The position numbers were made by a program, and so were the translations under genes. Below the pieces are notes generated by a model. The model ran no database searches. It saw nothing but the letters and a program-made list of their open reading frames with translations, and was not told the origin of the DNA. From positions 124,001 through 188,000 of the forward strand of contig JAQFWX010000028.1 in assembly GCA_027605045.1 (NCBI GenBank): a stretch of DNA of 64,000 bases. The letters run 5' to 3'. This document shows positions 11,033-21,499 of the stretch, piece after piece. The DNA comes from Phallus indusiatus (lineage: Eukaryota; Basidiomycota; Agaricomycetes; Phallales; Phallaceae). The stretch's first letter is position 1. The number at the start of each line of letters is the position of its first letter.

Positions 11033-14000
11033 ATGTCTTTTAAACTTAAAGACACACCACCTAGACCTCCCTCGTACTCTTGTATTCCTAGCTCTCAAGC
11101 CCTGGCGCAAGACGTCATGATCGCTGTGAAAAAAGACTTGGATAAGGCTATCGCCTTGACGTCCACCGAGTTCTTTATACAGTCTATTCTCGACATAAAT
11201 AACGAAGAGGGTTTGCCACCTTCATTGGAGACCATCATTAGGAACCATTATGACAGAAGACACGGTCGGTGGAATGGGTTTCCTACGGACGAGGAAGTAG
11301 AGGGCAATTTCTACGAGCCTTTCGTCCGCTTGGCGAATAAAATCGCCGATGGAACTGTTCGAGCGTTCCCTAACGATGCACACACTATCAGAGGCGAGTG
11401 GATTGACTGTCATTCGGTTTCTCCACAGAAAAGTACCGTCTCGGTTGCCGATATACGACCGGACTGTGCTTTTGTTCCCAATGCAGGAGCGGCGTTGAAT
11501 CTGGAAAAAGATGTTTGTCGCTTATTTTCTAGTTTCTTTCTCAACCGGACTGACAACGCGAATAGATTGCAGCTGGTGAGGACGAAGTCAACAAGGCATG
11601 TGGTTATTCCCCTAGTTTACCCTTGTTTGTTATGTTGACATTATGATTATCGGGAACAGAATGAGAAGGTGAATCTCACTGGTTTTATCTTGAAATATTG
11701 GCTAAAATTGACCGTCAGATCCGAAAGACATGGTGGAGTCAAATTGTCGTCCCAGTCGAAATCAAGAGACCGAAGAAGGGTGACAAGTCTGACAAGAACG
11801 TGCAATACCTCGGAGCGCTACCTCAGCTTTCAGGCTATATTCGACAGGTCTTTCGGCAACAGCTTGATAGGCGGTTCGCGTTAGGGATCACGATATCTTT
11901 CAACAACATCGCTGTATGGCTCTTTGACAGGTCTGGAGTGCTTGGGATGAGTCAAGTCCGTAACATACACAAAGTCAGTAATAATTCGATGTTATGTTGA
12001 TCACCTTCTCTAATTTATCATAATAGGATCCACGGATGTTTGTCCGGATCATCAGCGCTATATCTCGGCTTCCCAGCAATAGGCTGGGATACGATCCAAG
12101 CATGCGATTGTATGACGCGTCTCTTGGGGAATTCAAGTTCTCGCACGAAATCAAATGGACGCAAACGAACATTCCACCTCAGATAACCGAAAGTAAATGG
12201 TGTTTGCGGGTGACCGATAATCGTAAATCAAATGACCCGAAACAATGCGTGGTCAAGGAAGTTATTCTCGACGGACCTCCACTGTTAGCGCGGAGTGCGG
12301 AGGTGATGAACGGTCGGGCAGTTCAAGTATATCAAGGGTATTTGAAGGAGGATTCTGAACGATTCTATAGGGTAAGCGACCGGATCTTACTCAGGGAATG
12401 ATAAACATTAATAGGCGATAGACACCATTGGTGATAAAGACATCTTGGCAACCAACAAGCAAGATTATAAAGGGCGACAAGCATTCGGTTTCTTTTGAGG
12501 CTGATTTTTATAATGCAATTCCAGAATTTAAAGACAGAGTGGTTGCGGCATCTGTCGTCATGACAAGCGATGGCTGGGGCGATACTCGTGACAGGCTTGA
12601 TCGGATTTCAACATTGGGGTATGCTCGTCAAAATGCTGAAGTAGACATGGAGGCGGGTCGACAACTTAACAGTATGATCTGGGAAAAAGAAAATAGACCT
12701 GAAGATTTGGACGAGAGGGCAGAGCCTCTAGCGTTCCTTGCTTTTGGGGGTGCTGCAAAGGATGCGATCAAAAGTCTTCTTTTCGTAGATGATGATAAAT
12801 CAAAGCCGGCGGACAGAATTTTGACGAGAATCGTGTTGAATAACTGGGGCTTCCCATTGAAATTTTTCACGTGCAAGGGGAAGTTTCTTGAACATATTCG
12901 AGACATAATTAAAGGTCGGCCTCCATTTTCTTCTCGTTGTGATCTTCAGTAGGATAATTATAAGTGTAGATCATTTGGCAATGATTGAAGCTGGGGTCTT
13001 ACATAGAGACCTCAGCGACGGGAATATCATTTTGCAGCCGATGGCGCCGACGAGGACAATGGATATTAGAGATTTGGTTTCTCAAACGAAAGGAAGGCTA
13101 ATCGATCTCGACCATGCAAAAAGAGCTACTAACACAAAGTCTGTCGGGAACCTAAGTCCTACATCAGACATGGTTAAACTGCATATACATTTACTCAAGG
13201 CCTATAACCTGCGGATTACGGATGATGCTGTAGTAAAGGCACTTAAATTTGTTCCTACAGCCGACCTCATTAATTATGTCACGGCTGTAACTCGATTCGA
13301 TTTGAAGAAGACAAAGTTAGGTAAAGGTGACTGGACTTCGGAGGATCTTGGGTGGGATGATGTGGTATGCAAAAACTTTCTTCTTGTAACCGTCAGCTCA
13401 TTGCGTCCAGGAAGAACAATGGGATTTTGACACACATGTTCCTGATGTTGGTGTCAAACGAACGGTATTTATCTCGCATACTCCATACCTACAACACTCG
13501 TTGATTACTAGCAGGGCACGATTCCTTTTATAAGCCATCGGCTCATGAAGCCCAGTGACGAATTGGATTCGCATAATCCAATTCACGATATGGAGTCACT
13601 TTTTTGGGTTATTATTCACATTTGCCTCATCAGAGAATCCGGGTGTGGGCATCGAGAGAAAGACCCGCCTAAGGAGCCTGTTACACTTGCTCAACCCAAA
13701 CAATCTGGACCTCCTAAGCCCGAAACACCCGAGGAGTGCGCAAAGCGTGAAGAGCGAGAAAAGAGAGAAAAGCGAAAACAATATATCTCCAGGCTTTTTT
13801 TCTCCCACGAAGAATTAATTGGCTCACACAAGGCGATGCATTTCGAATCGGAGGTTTCCATCGATAATTTATTGGCTCATATACATGACTATTTTTCTCC
13901 GTTCAGGGACATGCTCAAACGGTGGAGAAACGTACTCGTACTCGGCTATACTTACAAGGCGTACGAATACTATCATGTGCATAGGTACTTGCTGAAGATC

Positions 14001-14753
14001 GTCGAAGACACCATGAGGCATCCGGATGTCTTGGGTGAAGCGCAGGACACGGCAATCATTCGAGAGGAGATAGATCGTCGTGCTAAAGAATATAAATTCA
14101 TCTGTAATATTCTAGACAGTCAAGGTGACACTGACACCGGTGCTTCGTATTCAACCAGATCGGGACCTCACTCAACGGCGGCAAATCCGGCGCAAGCTCC
14201 TCGAGTTGGTCATGGTCCGGCGGCTCGTCTACCGCCCACATTCGCTGCGACCCATCCCCATACCTCTCTTACTACACCCGGAGCCACGTCGAACCCTCTC
14301 TCTGCTTTTCCTTCCTCAGTTCCAACAAACCGCCCCTCATACGTCTTTCCACCGGCAGCTTCCTCTTCATTGAACCCTACTACGGCTTCCTCTGCTACAA
14401 ACCGTCCGATCTACCCTAATACCGCCACCCCTGTATCGACTTCAACTCGGTCTCCTGCTTCAGTTCCCTTCAATCAGTCATCAAATGTTGCGCGAGGTTC
14501 ATTGATTGCCCCACCTACGCAGGCTTCAAACCGTTCTTATCCCTCCGTTTCTACTTCCTCACCTATTCCCAACCGCCCGCCTACGTCGTTCGCTTCTCAA
14601 GATGCCTCACTAAGTCGCGCGTCAAACGTTATGCCAACCGTTCCAACGACTCCCAATTCTAATCGCACTTCTAGCTCCCGTTCTTCCGCAGTACCTGGAC
14701 AAAACGAGACTTCGCCAAAAATGCCTGTTCCCAAGAAATCTCGCAAGGAGTAG
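11033..14753 (+). CDS. FunK1-type fungal protein kinase, apparently full length (copy C)
   Basis: The family is a set of serine/threonine-kinase-like proteins expanded in mushrooms; substrates are unknown. The ATG at 11033 opens an N-terminal region (HYDRRHGRWNGFPTDEE, SVADIRPDCAFVP), then QIVVPVEIKRPKK (about 11740), then LVIKTSW with the candidate ATP-anchoring Lys (about 12430). The catalytic loop GVLHRDLSDGNI (about 13000), GRLIDLDHAK with the metal-binding Asp, LGWDDVV, GTIPFIS (about 13515) and HDMESLFWVIIH follow. A charged insert (KREEREKREKRKQY) interrupts the C-lobe. A long Ser/Pro/Thr-rich tail ends in the basic KMPVPKKSRKE. About seven exons join without a frameshift, for example the 12372-12421 intron and the intron ending in TAG at about 12967. 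Total length is roughly 1,100 residues. It converges with the FAD gene ending at 15126. Confidence 0.82.
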
Positions 14754-14841
14754 AGTACCATGGGCTTGAATTGATATAACTATTGATACGTCGCAAAGTT
14801 TACACCCGCCTTAGATACTATATGCGCTCTTCCGCCAACTG
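14751..14841. repeat. shared 3' flank of FunK1 copies A and C (copy b)
   Basis: It is nearly identical to 7106-7197. Beyond 14841 the sequence continues into an unrelated AT-rich spacer (to 15125), whereas at the copy A locus it jumps into an FAD exon. The deletion therefore took place at the copy A locus. Confidence 0.85.
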
Positions 14842-15125
14842 TGCTTATTATGAAATTATAATTTTTAGAAATGTCATTGTTTTATCTGTTCTTATTCGAA
14901 AGAATGTTTTTCACTCAAAAAGCTCTTATATGACTACAAGAGAAGAGGCCGCATAACTTGAAGAAGCTAATTGATATTGAATTTATTCGGTAGTCCGAGT
15001 CGTGACTAGTCACGGCGAACCTTTAGCCGTTATTTTAATTTTTTACCAAGCTTTATCAAAATTCTTCAGAATAAAAACACTGAAACGTTCTATCGCTTGC
15101 GACGAATATCTAATAGTTCAAGTGA

Positions 15126-17302
15126 TTACAAGGTTTCGTTACCGATTATTAGTCGCCTCAGCCATGCCCAGATAACACGTCTCATGATCCAAGGTGCCAT
15201 TAGCTGAGTGGGTGGTTCCAGCCACGAGCTCTGTCGGTAGTAAGTTCCGCTGAGATCGGCATCCTTTTATAAAGAAAAAGAGTGAAAAACCAATAACCAA
15301 CGGTGCAATTTGATGAAAATAATTACTTTGCCTGTCAAGTTGGAAAATATACGTCCGTAGTTTCGAAAAAATCTTGAAGTTTTTTGTAGATCTTCCGACG
15401 GAAGAGGGACAGTTGTGTTAAAATCGTAATCCAGGCCTTTCAGTCCCAACCTAATTAGAAGCAGAAGATGAAAGTTCGTATTAAGATCAAAGCATATGAA
15501 GGCAAAAAATAATGAATGAACCAAATATGCTCAGTCCGGTTTTTTGCTTCGAGGTAATACTTCTTGGCAAAATCCCGGGATACCTGTAAGACACCGTTGG
15601 AATCCTCAATCGACCTGTGTAGTTGAGCGTTTAATATAATGGCGTTGGCACACGCTTTAGGGGTCCCTTGTCTACAAAAGTAAGGTCGCATATTATTAAT
15701 TCTTACGAATTGATAAGGCAAGGCATCAGATTCAAAAGCATCCTACCCGAGAGATGGGTTTGTTTGCGACTGCGCATCACCGACTACGATAAAGTTCGAT
15801 GGAAGATAGCTTGTCGCTTCATGATATTTAATGTATACACATCCACCTTTCCATTACAAGTTTCATTTAGATCATTTTGAAAACTGTGATACTGAGAGCT
15901 TACCGAATTTTGAGTGCACAAAAGTTCCTGGGACGTTGTGTTGTTGCAGAGCCTGTAACACCTCAATCCACGCGGGCTTCGGGTTCTTCCAATTTAGTCC
16001 TTCTGCGAATTCCTCTATATCGCTCAGAGATTGCATTCTTTTAGACCACCCGTAGCCACCGCAAGTGATATGTACTAAAAATGTTTTAATAAATTTACCG
16101 CGATATACTTTATTCTCTTGCACTCACACAGATTTTTCTCTCGCTTCTCCATGAATAGAATTTTGTTATCCGTATCACGTCCAGGAATAAAACCATACAT
16201 TGCACTGTCATTGTCTTGATCAGTAGGCAATCTATACTTTCGTAGATCTTGTTCTAGTTTGGGCGGAAGCGCAAACTCGCACGTCGTGTAGCTAACGTTT
16301 GGATTGTACGTTAGTTTCAAGTCGTCTAATGATGGCGATCGATTAGAGAGTGCTGGAATTTCCTTCAGCCACCGGAATCCACCCATGAAAGCTCCTGTAG
16401 CATCTAATCAGAAGACGTTTGGTCAAACGTGCGATTACCACCTGGTAAGTTGAACATTGTGACTTTACCGATGACTATATTTCCCTCAAGTTCAACACTA
16501 TCTCCATCTGGCAGCTTGGCATTTACTCCAGTAACTCTGTTATTGATTTCGTCGTGCATTAATCCGGTCACGGTCCCGTGGAAATACTGCACTTCTTTAC
16601 ACGCATCCAATACCAGGCGCCGTAGTACAGTTTCAAACGCTGGTCTAGTTAAGCTAATGACCTGAGGAGCAATACTTCCATCTACAGAGATATAAGGGAA
16701 TCCTGAGGGTACCAGCGTTGAAAACCCAGAGATCCAGTAAACAATGTGGTGTGTAAGAAGCCTATCGTATAACGGGTTGAGAAATATATACTGTCATGAA
16801 TAAAATCAGAGCCTTTACCTTCCCCCAACACTCCGAACGGCGTCTTTTAAATTTTGAGATCCAAACATCTCGCTCATGGCTGTTGTTATTAAAACTTGAA
16901 AGTGATGAAATGCCGTATATTGCGCTACTCGGGATCTCTTTGGTGTAGTGGTCTCTTTCTGGCTGCTTTTTAAGCTCTTGCCACAATCAGCTACCCATTC
17001 TTCCGGTTCTACAATAATAACTTTATTGAAATGGTTTGCACAAACTCGAGCAGCAAATAATCCTGCAATGCTGGGAACCTACGATCAGTGATTGCATAAG
17101 CGCGTCGGTCGTGTATTTTGTCTTACCTCCCACCACAAACGATTGCAACTCCAGGAACCTTTTTCGATCTCGCTTTGGAAAGGAGGTGAATGTCTTTCAG
17201 AATGGAAAACTTGTTCCATAGATATCTATTGATTATGAGCGATAAGAATCTGTAAACCACGAATGAGGTCAAAAGGAAGATGGCGAGAGTGGAAGAGGGC
17301 AT
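15126..17302 (-). CDS. FAD-dependent oxidoreductase, membrane-anchored (paralog 1)
   Basis: This is probably a flavin monooxygenase-like enzyme; the substrate is unknown. The start ATG (17302) gives MPSSTLAIFLLTSFVVYRFL, a hydrophobic N-terminal anchor. The Rossmann glycine loop is split by the first intron (CGG / SIAGLFAARVCANHF) and followed by KVIIVEPEEW, where the Glu would bind the FAD ribose. Further blocks are VAQYTAFHHFQ, TRPAFETVLRRLV, GTVTGLMHDEINNRVTGVNAKLPDG, DATGAFMGGFRWLK, CGGYGWSKR, the second FAD motif VVGDAQSQTNPSLG / QGTPKACANAI (usually QGCSKAC in paralogs), RTEHIW and a C-terminal WIMRRVIWAWLRRLIIGNETL. Nine exons with the same layout as paralog 2 join without a frameshift, giving about 555 residues. 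It lies tail-to-tail with kinase copy C. Confidence 0.8.
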
Positions 17303-18021
17303 TGTAACAAATGAGGTGTAACTCACCTCAACTTGACTTAAAAGCACATAGTCCCTGACATCTAATTTTACATCGACCAGCTCGTCTTTCACTGGGTACA
17401 CAACGCTTTAATAAATTCTCGAAAAATATGTGTAAAGGTGACTGATGTTTAAAAGCCTTTTTCATTATCGGGTTTGGGCCTGTTGTGCTTTTGGGAAACG
17501 TCACCGGAAACAGACCGTAAAACGCGATTTCGGAACGGCTGTGCATACTATTCATTTGCATCGAACTATTGGATTTCCTTGGGAGAGCGAGAAAATAGAC
17601 AAGAATAATGTATGATCTGGCCCGTAAGACGGAATTTTTAAAATAATGTATGATCTGGCCTGTAGGACGGAAAATTTATTAAGATAATAGTTTGCCCTCA
17701 ACGCTGACGAAAACAGATACATACCAATACAGTACCCTGTTAGACTTGGGACTCAGAGTCTCCGGCCGGGTTCAGACATTTCAACTTTCATGTGTTGTCT
17801 GAGCCAATGTATTGTAATTCCGTCTACTCTTGTATCACGAAGATCAACTGACCGCGTTCAGGAGAACGCCGCCAGGAGGGACCATCCAGTATTTCGTCGT
17901 TGTGCAGTCTGTTTCTTAAGATTGAGACTGACAGGTGGCGAAGGGACTTGGGCTAGGCCACGAGACGGTTTCACCACGGTGCAGGATTCATTCGCTTTCG
18001 CGAAGGGTCCAAACTTGTCCG
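17303..18021. other. spacer upstream of FAD paralog 1
   Basis: No gene is seen. It should contain the minus-strand promoter of FAD paralog 1. A 38-base tandem duplication lies at 17603-17678, and a GC-rich motif (CTCCGGCCGGGTTCAGACAT, about 17759) resembles those near 736 and 33889. Confidence 0.35.
17603..17678. repeat. tandem duplication, 2 x 38 bp
   Basis: Two adjacent units (17603-17640 and 17641-17678) share AATAATGTATGATCTGGCC followed by GTA(A/G)GACGGA, with a few substitutions. They may be regulatory or simply a replication-slippage product. Confidence 0.75.
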
Positions 18022-18289
18022 GTACGCGGTACGCATTGATGGCACGACTAATAACCTGGATGAAAGTACATAGATGAAAGTGCAGCGCTGGCTCGGAAAC
18101 GCCCGGCGCCCCGCTACACAAAGTCGTCGGCGTGACAAAAGATGTAGCGTCGGCTAGTAAGGGAGGATGTTATTAGTACAACGCGCGAGGTTCACCATTA
18201 ATACATCATTACATGTTTCCCTTCTAACAGACTTCCTTCCTCCTTTCAGCTTCTTCCGGCAGTTATTTTCACTTCAACAGAAGATTGAC
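18022..18289. repeat. dispersed repeat R1, copy b
   Basis: It matches 7410-7642 (see that entry). As there, it is bounded on the left by a minus-strand FAD sequence and on the right by plus-strand kinase sequence, so it is part of the duplicated block. Confidence 0.75.
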
Positions 18290-18675
18290 CTCGAGTCAAG
18301 TTGGCCCAAGCTTTCGCGACAACTGAAACTGCCCATGTTTGCCACGAAGCAACACCATATCTCTCTTTTTACACCCAGAACCACTTAGAACCGTCTTTTT
18401 TTTTCGGTTTCCTCCATGACGTTACATCCAACTCCCCCAAAAAGTCGACGTCAATATTGTCGCATTCTCGGCTCTCCATTGTCTTCATCGTTACACCTAT
18501 GCCTGCCACAGGCCCACAAACCTTGTATACTCCCAAAAGGTTCCTCCTCAAGTCGCATTTCAAACGTTTGATTGCAAAGTTCTCATTCTCCCGCAGTTTT
18601 TCCCACCAAAACAAGACTCAGAGTCTAAAGGTGCAGGCTGTTTTTAAGAAACAAATCTTGCAAGGAGTAGAACAT
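18290..18675 (+). pseudogene. relic of a FunK1 C-terminal tail
   Basis: The stretch aligns in pieces with the Ser/Pro/Thr-rich tail of kinase copy C: ACACCCAGAACCA, TCCTCAAGTCGC, TCAAACGTTTGATTG, TTCTCCCGCAGT, CCAAAACAAGACT and finally AAGAAACAAATCTTGCAAGGAGTAGAA, the counterpart of the copy C end codons for KKSRKE-stop. Indels break the frame throughout. It marks a third tandem kinase that has been lost except for its tail. Confidence 0.65.
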
Positions 18676-19164
18676 TCCGGTTTCAAAGCGAGTATACTTG
18701 ATAATTACTTGCACATTATCGGAAAATAGTTGGTATGCTTGTTCTATTTCTGTATTGTATACGCAAATCTAATGAGATCCCTCACTCGCTAAAGCACTTG
18801 CAACACCTCATCTGCTGATTTTCCCATAACCATGAACCTCGCGATAAATTTGCAGCTTCGTATGAGCTCATTCTTCCACTACTACAATATTCCTAAATAT
18901 ATTTCTCTGGCAGCCATTGTCCCATTCTGCAGGCTTCTGTCTCGCTTTTCAAAGTTTGCCGGACATTGTGTACGGTCCATTGCAGATCGTTGGCCCAAAA
19001 TTCAATACTGACCGGTGCTGACCTCTAACGTACATTCGTGTCCACTAATGCGTCCAATTGAAAGGACTGAACCATAGGTGAATATAAATGGTACTTTTGA
19101 CTTCATACAAAAGCAAACTTTTTCCACATTTCCTTTCCTCTACCGCATTTGCATCATTTTCGCT
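18676..19164. other. spacer before F-box gene 1
   Basis: No gene is recognised. It should contain the F-box gene promoter; no clear TATA box was chosen. Confidence 0.3.
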
Positions 19165-20961
19165 ATGCAAAAAATTCTCAGAGCTCCGGAACTAGTGGAT
19201 GAAATTCTCTCAGTATTGTCTCTGGGAGACCTATACAGCACAATTCGGGTCGATAATTATTTTTTCGCGGCTTCCAAAAAGTTCTTGTGGAGATCCATAG
19301 CTCTCGAACACGCGCTAAAGCTGCTTGGGCCCATCAAATACTCTTTTTACTCTGATCACTATGTAAGGCTATTTACTTCAACAATGTTATATCTCTTTGG
19401 TTTTTTTTTGCTAACATTTTCGTCATATTTACAGAGAATTCTGGAACCTCCAACGGACGAGGCTTGGGAAAGATTTTTTGAATATGCTACGCATGTCAAG
19501 AACCTCTCATGTTCTGGTTTTGACGGTCTGGCCCTCCACGACATTTTTCAGAGTACTCCCGAAACTTCAAGGTTCAACAATATAGAATACTTGTTTCCTC
19601 GATGTCGTCACTTGAAATGGCATGGAACAGACGAGCTGAAGAACATAGGTATCGAGAAGCTGGTTTCTCCTAGTTTGGAATCTTTTATTCTTGAGCAATG
19701 GGATTCCGACCCCGAGTCCCAGTGGTTCGATCGTCTATCCTCCACATTCGCTAATCGTTCATCAAATCTACAAGTTCTCCGGTTAAACATAGGCCAGTTT
19801 CTCGCTGAAGCGAACCCCCCTAACCTCGAACCGTACTTCAGACTTTTGAAGTCCTGCTCAGGGACTTTGACAAATGTCGCATTACCAGGAGCATTAGCTA
19901 CAGCGGCGACATTCATGAAGCTAACTGGAATGCAAAATTTATCCAGTCTTGAATTTTATTACGATAATATACCCAGCTCATCTGATGAAGACCATTTCAA
20001 TGACGATGGTAATTTCGCAAAAATGTTCCCTTCGCTTCAACACATCACATTCAATGCACTGGTTTCGCCAACGAAAGCCTCCACTTTCTTCCGAACATTC
20101 GCTGTGAAATCACTCAGGACTATTTACTGGAAAGTTTTAGAACCTCCCCCTAACATCGGTAATTTTTTCGCAACAATAGCAGACAAATGCCCGGAGTTGG
20201 AGCTTCTAATGCTGGGGGACACAGACGTTGACAGTGCACCCATTTTAAGTTGGTCTTCTGTTCTCCCAATTTTGAGATGCTCAAAACTGTCTCATCTGGA
20301 CTTGCATTGTTGCAGGGTGGACATGACTTTCGACAATTACGTCGAGCTCGTCCGTAGCCGGAAAGAGTCTGTAGTTTGGCAGGTACTTCAAGTCTTTACG
20401 GCTGAAGCTTTCCACTTTCCGAGGATGTTGCGTGTGTTTGCAAAATATTCACCTGATATACAAGCTCTTGGTCTCAATGCATACGTAAATGAAGATATAG
20501 ACCCGTTTGCATTCATATCCCCCATGCGATTGCCTCGGTATAGTCTCCCACTCGTGGCAAACTTCTGGAGTTATCTTGACGCTCAACTCAAAAAGGCAGA
20601 AAGAACCCAAAATTCCCAGACACTCCTTCCGCGTCTCGCACTCATCGACTTTCATTTCAGTCGATTCGCCTCCGACGACTGCGTGCTGCCCCTTGCCGCG
20701 CTGTTATTGGCTGCTTGCAAAAATCCAGTGTACGTTAAGGGATGGGCGCCGTCTCTGAGCTTTATATACCAAATTTACGAACACACGGCCATTTATCTTA
20801 TGGGTTTGGAAAAACGCATTGATAAACCCATGTCGCCCGCGGCGGAAAAGTACGTCGGTTATTATGTACAAAATTTTGAAACGTGGGACTTCAACCCAGC
20901 GGCGAGTTCATGTTTGTTCCACAATTTGCATGATTATGTGGACATAAAATTCCCGGCTTGA
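19165..20961 (+). CDS. F-box protein with leucine-rich C-terminal region (1)
   Basis: F-box proteins recruit targets to SCF ubiquitin ligases. The ATG at 19165 opens with MQKILRAPELVDEILSVL, then SLGDLYSTIRVDNYF and KFLWRSIALEHALKLLGP, an F-box-like N-terminus in the usual basidiomycete form (two helices, then a Trp). The rest is leucine-rich with irregular repeats (for example SNLQVLRLNIGQFL, CPELELLMLGDTDVDS, KLSHLDLHCCRVDM), suggesting an LRR-like fold. One intron at 19363-19434 is 72 bases long, a multiple of three and free of stops, so its retention would only add 24 residues. Spliced length is 574 residues. F-box gene 2 has an intron at the equivalent point. The target is unknown. Confidence 0.75.
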   Translation: MQKILRAPELVDEILSVLSLGDLYSTIRVDNYFFAASKKFLWRSIALEHALKLLGPIKYSFYSDHYVRLFTSTMLYLFGFFLLTFSSYLQRILEPPTDEAWERFFEYATHVKNLSCSGFDGLALHDIFQSTPETSRFNNIEYLFPRCRHLKWHGTDELKNIGIEKLVSPSLESFILEQWDSDPESQWFDRLSSTFANRSSNLQVLRLNIGQFLAEANPPNLEPYFRLLKSCSGTLTNVALPGALATAATFMKLTGMQNLSSLEFYYDNIPSSSDEDHFNDDGNFAKMFPSLQHITFNALVSPTKASTFFRTFAVKSLRTIYWKVLEPPPNIGNFFATIADKCPELELLMLGDTDVDSAPILSWSSVLPILRCSKLSHLDLHCCRVDMTFDNYVELVRSRKESVVWQVLQVFTAEAFHFPRMLRVFAKYSPDIQALGLNAYVNEDIDPFAFISPMRLPRYSLPLVANFWSYLDAQLKKAERTQNSQTLLPRLALIDFHFSRFASDDCVLPLAALLLAACKNPVYVKGWAPSLSFIYQIYEHTAIYLMGLEKRIDKPMSPAAEKYVGYYVQNFETWDFNPAASSCLFHNLHDYVDIKFPA

Positions 20962-21499
20962 AAAAATTATCTTACGAGATTGTATATGTATATGTATGCT
21001 ATTAATTACAAGATTAGCTAATGGTATCTGTCCATTGTGAGGGTGATTGACTTCGTCATACAAATCTCATAAATAGGAATTTATTTTTATGCTCAGAACC
21101 TACAAGACCACAGCGTGGTTACCAAGAATTGTAAAAGTTCAAACGAAGCGGTATTTTCCTCGATGGTTTCCTTGGCCTTAAATAAGAAGCATTGCTGATT
21201 GGCTCGTTCAACTTTCAATTCAAGTTCAATTTATATTCTGGGCGTAGTTCGCCTCTGATGCATTCAAGTTCCGCTACAATTTTGACGGCTTTTCGTGTAT
21301 ACCAAGAATTACAGTATAATTATACTTGTCCCCTTGATCGCCTATTTGTTCGGCTCTCGAGGAGTTCCATCGTCTGTTCTACACATTCTTCAATATCATT
21401 TACATAATATTTACTGGCGCTTCGTAACAACATAGTACAAAAATGTTTCAAACTTGAACAACATCCACCTACACCGTTTCAATACTATAGCCTTCAAAT
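20962..21499. other. intergenic spacer between convergent genes
   Basis: F-box gene 1 and the adenylate-forming enzyme converge here. No gene is seen. Confidence 0.3.

Noticed and set aside
12600..12906. Antisense open frame of 92 codons inside the kinase
   Set aside because: It is a shadow of the coding strand with no independent family signal.
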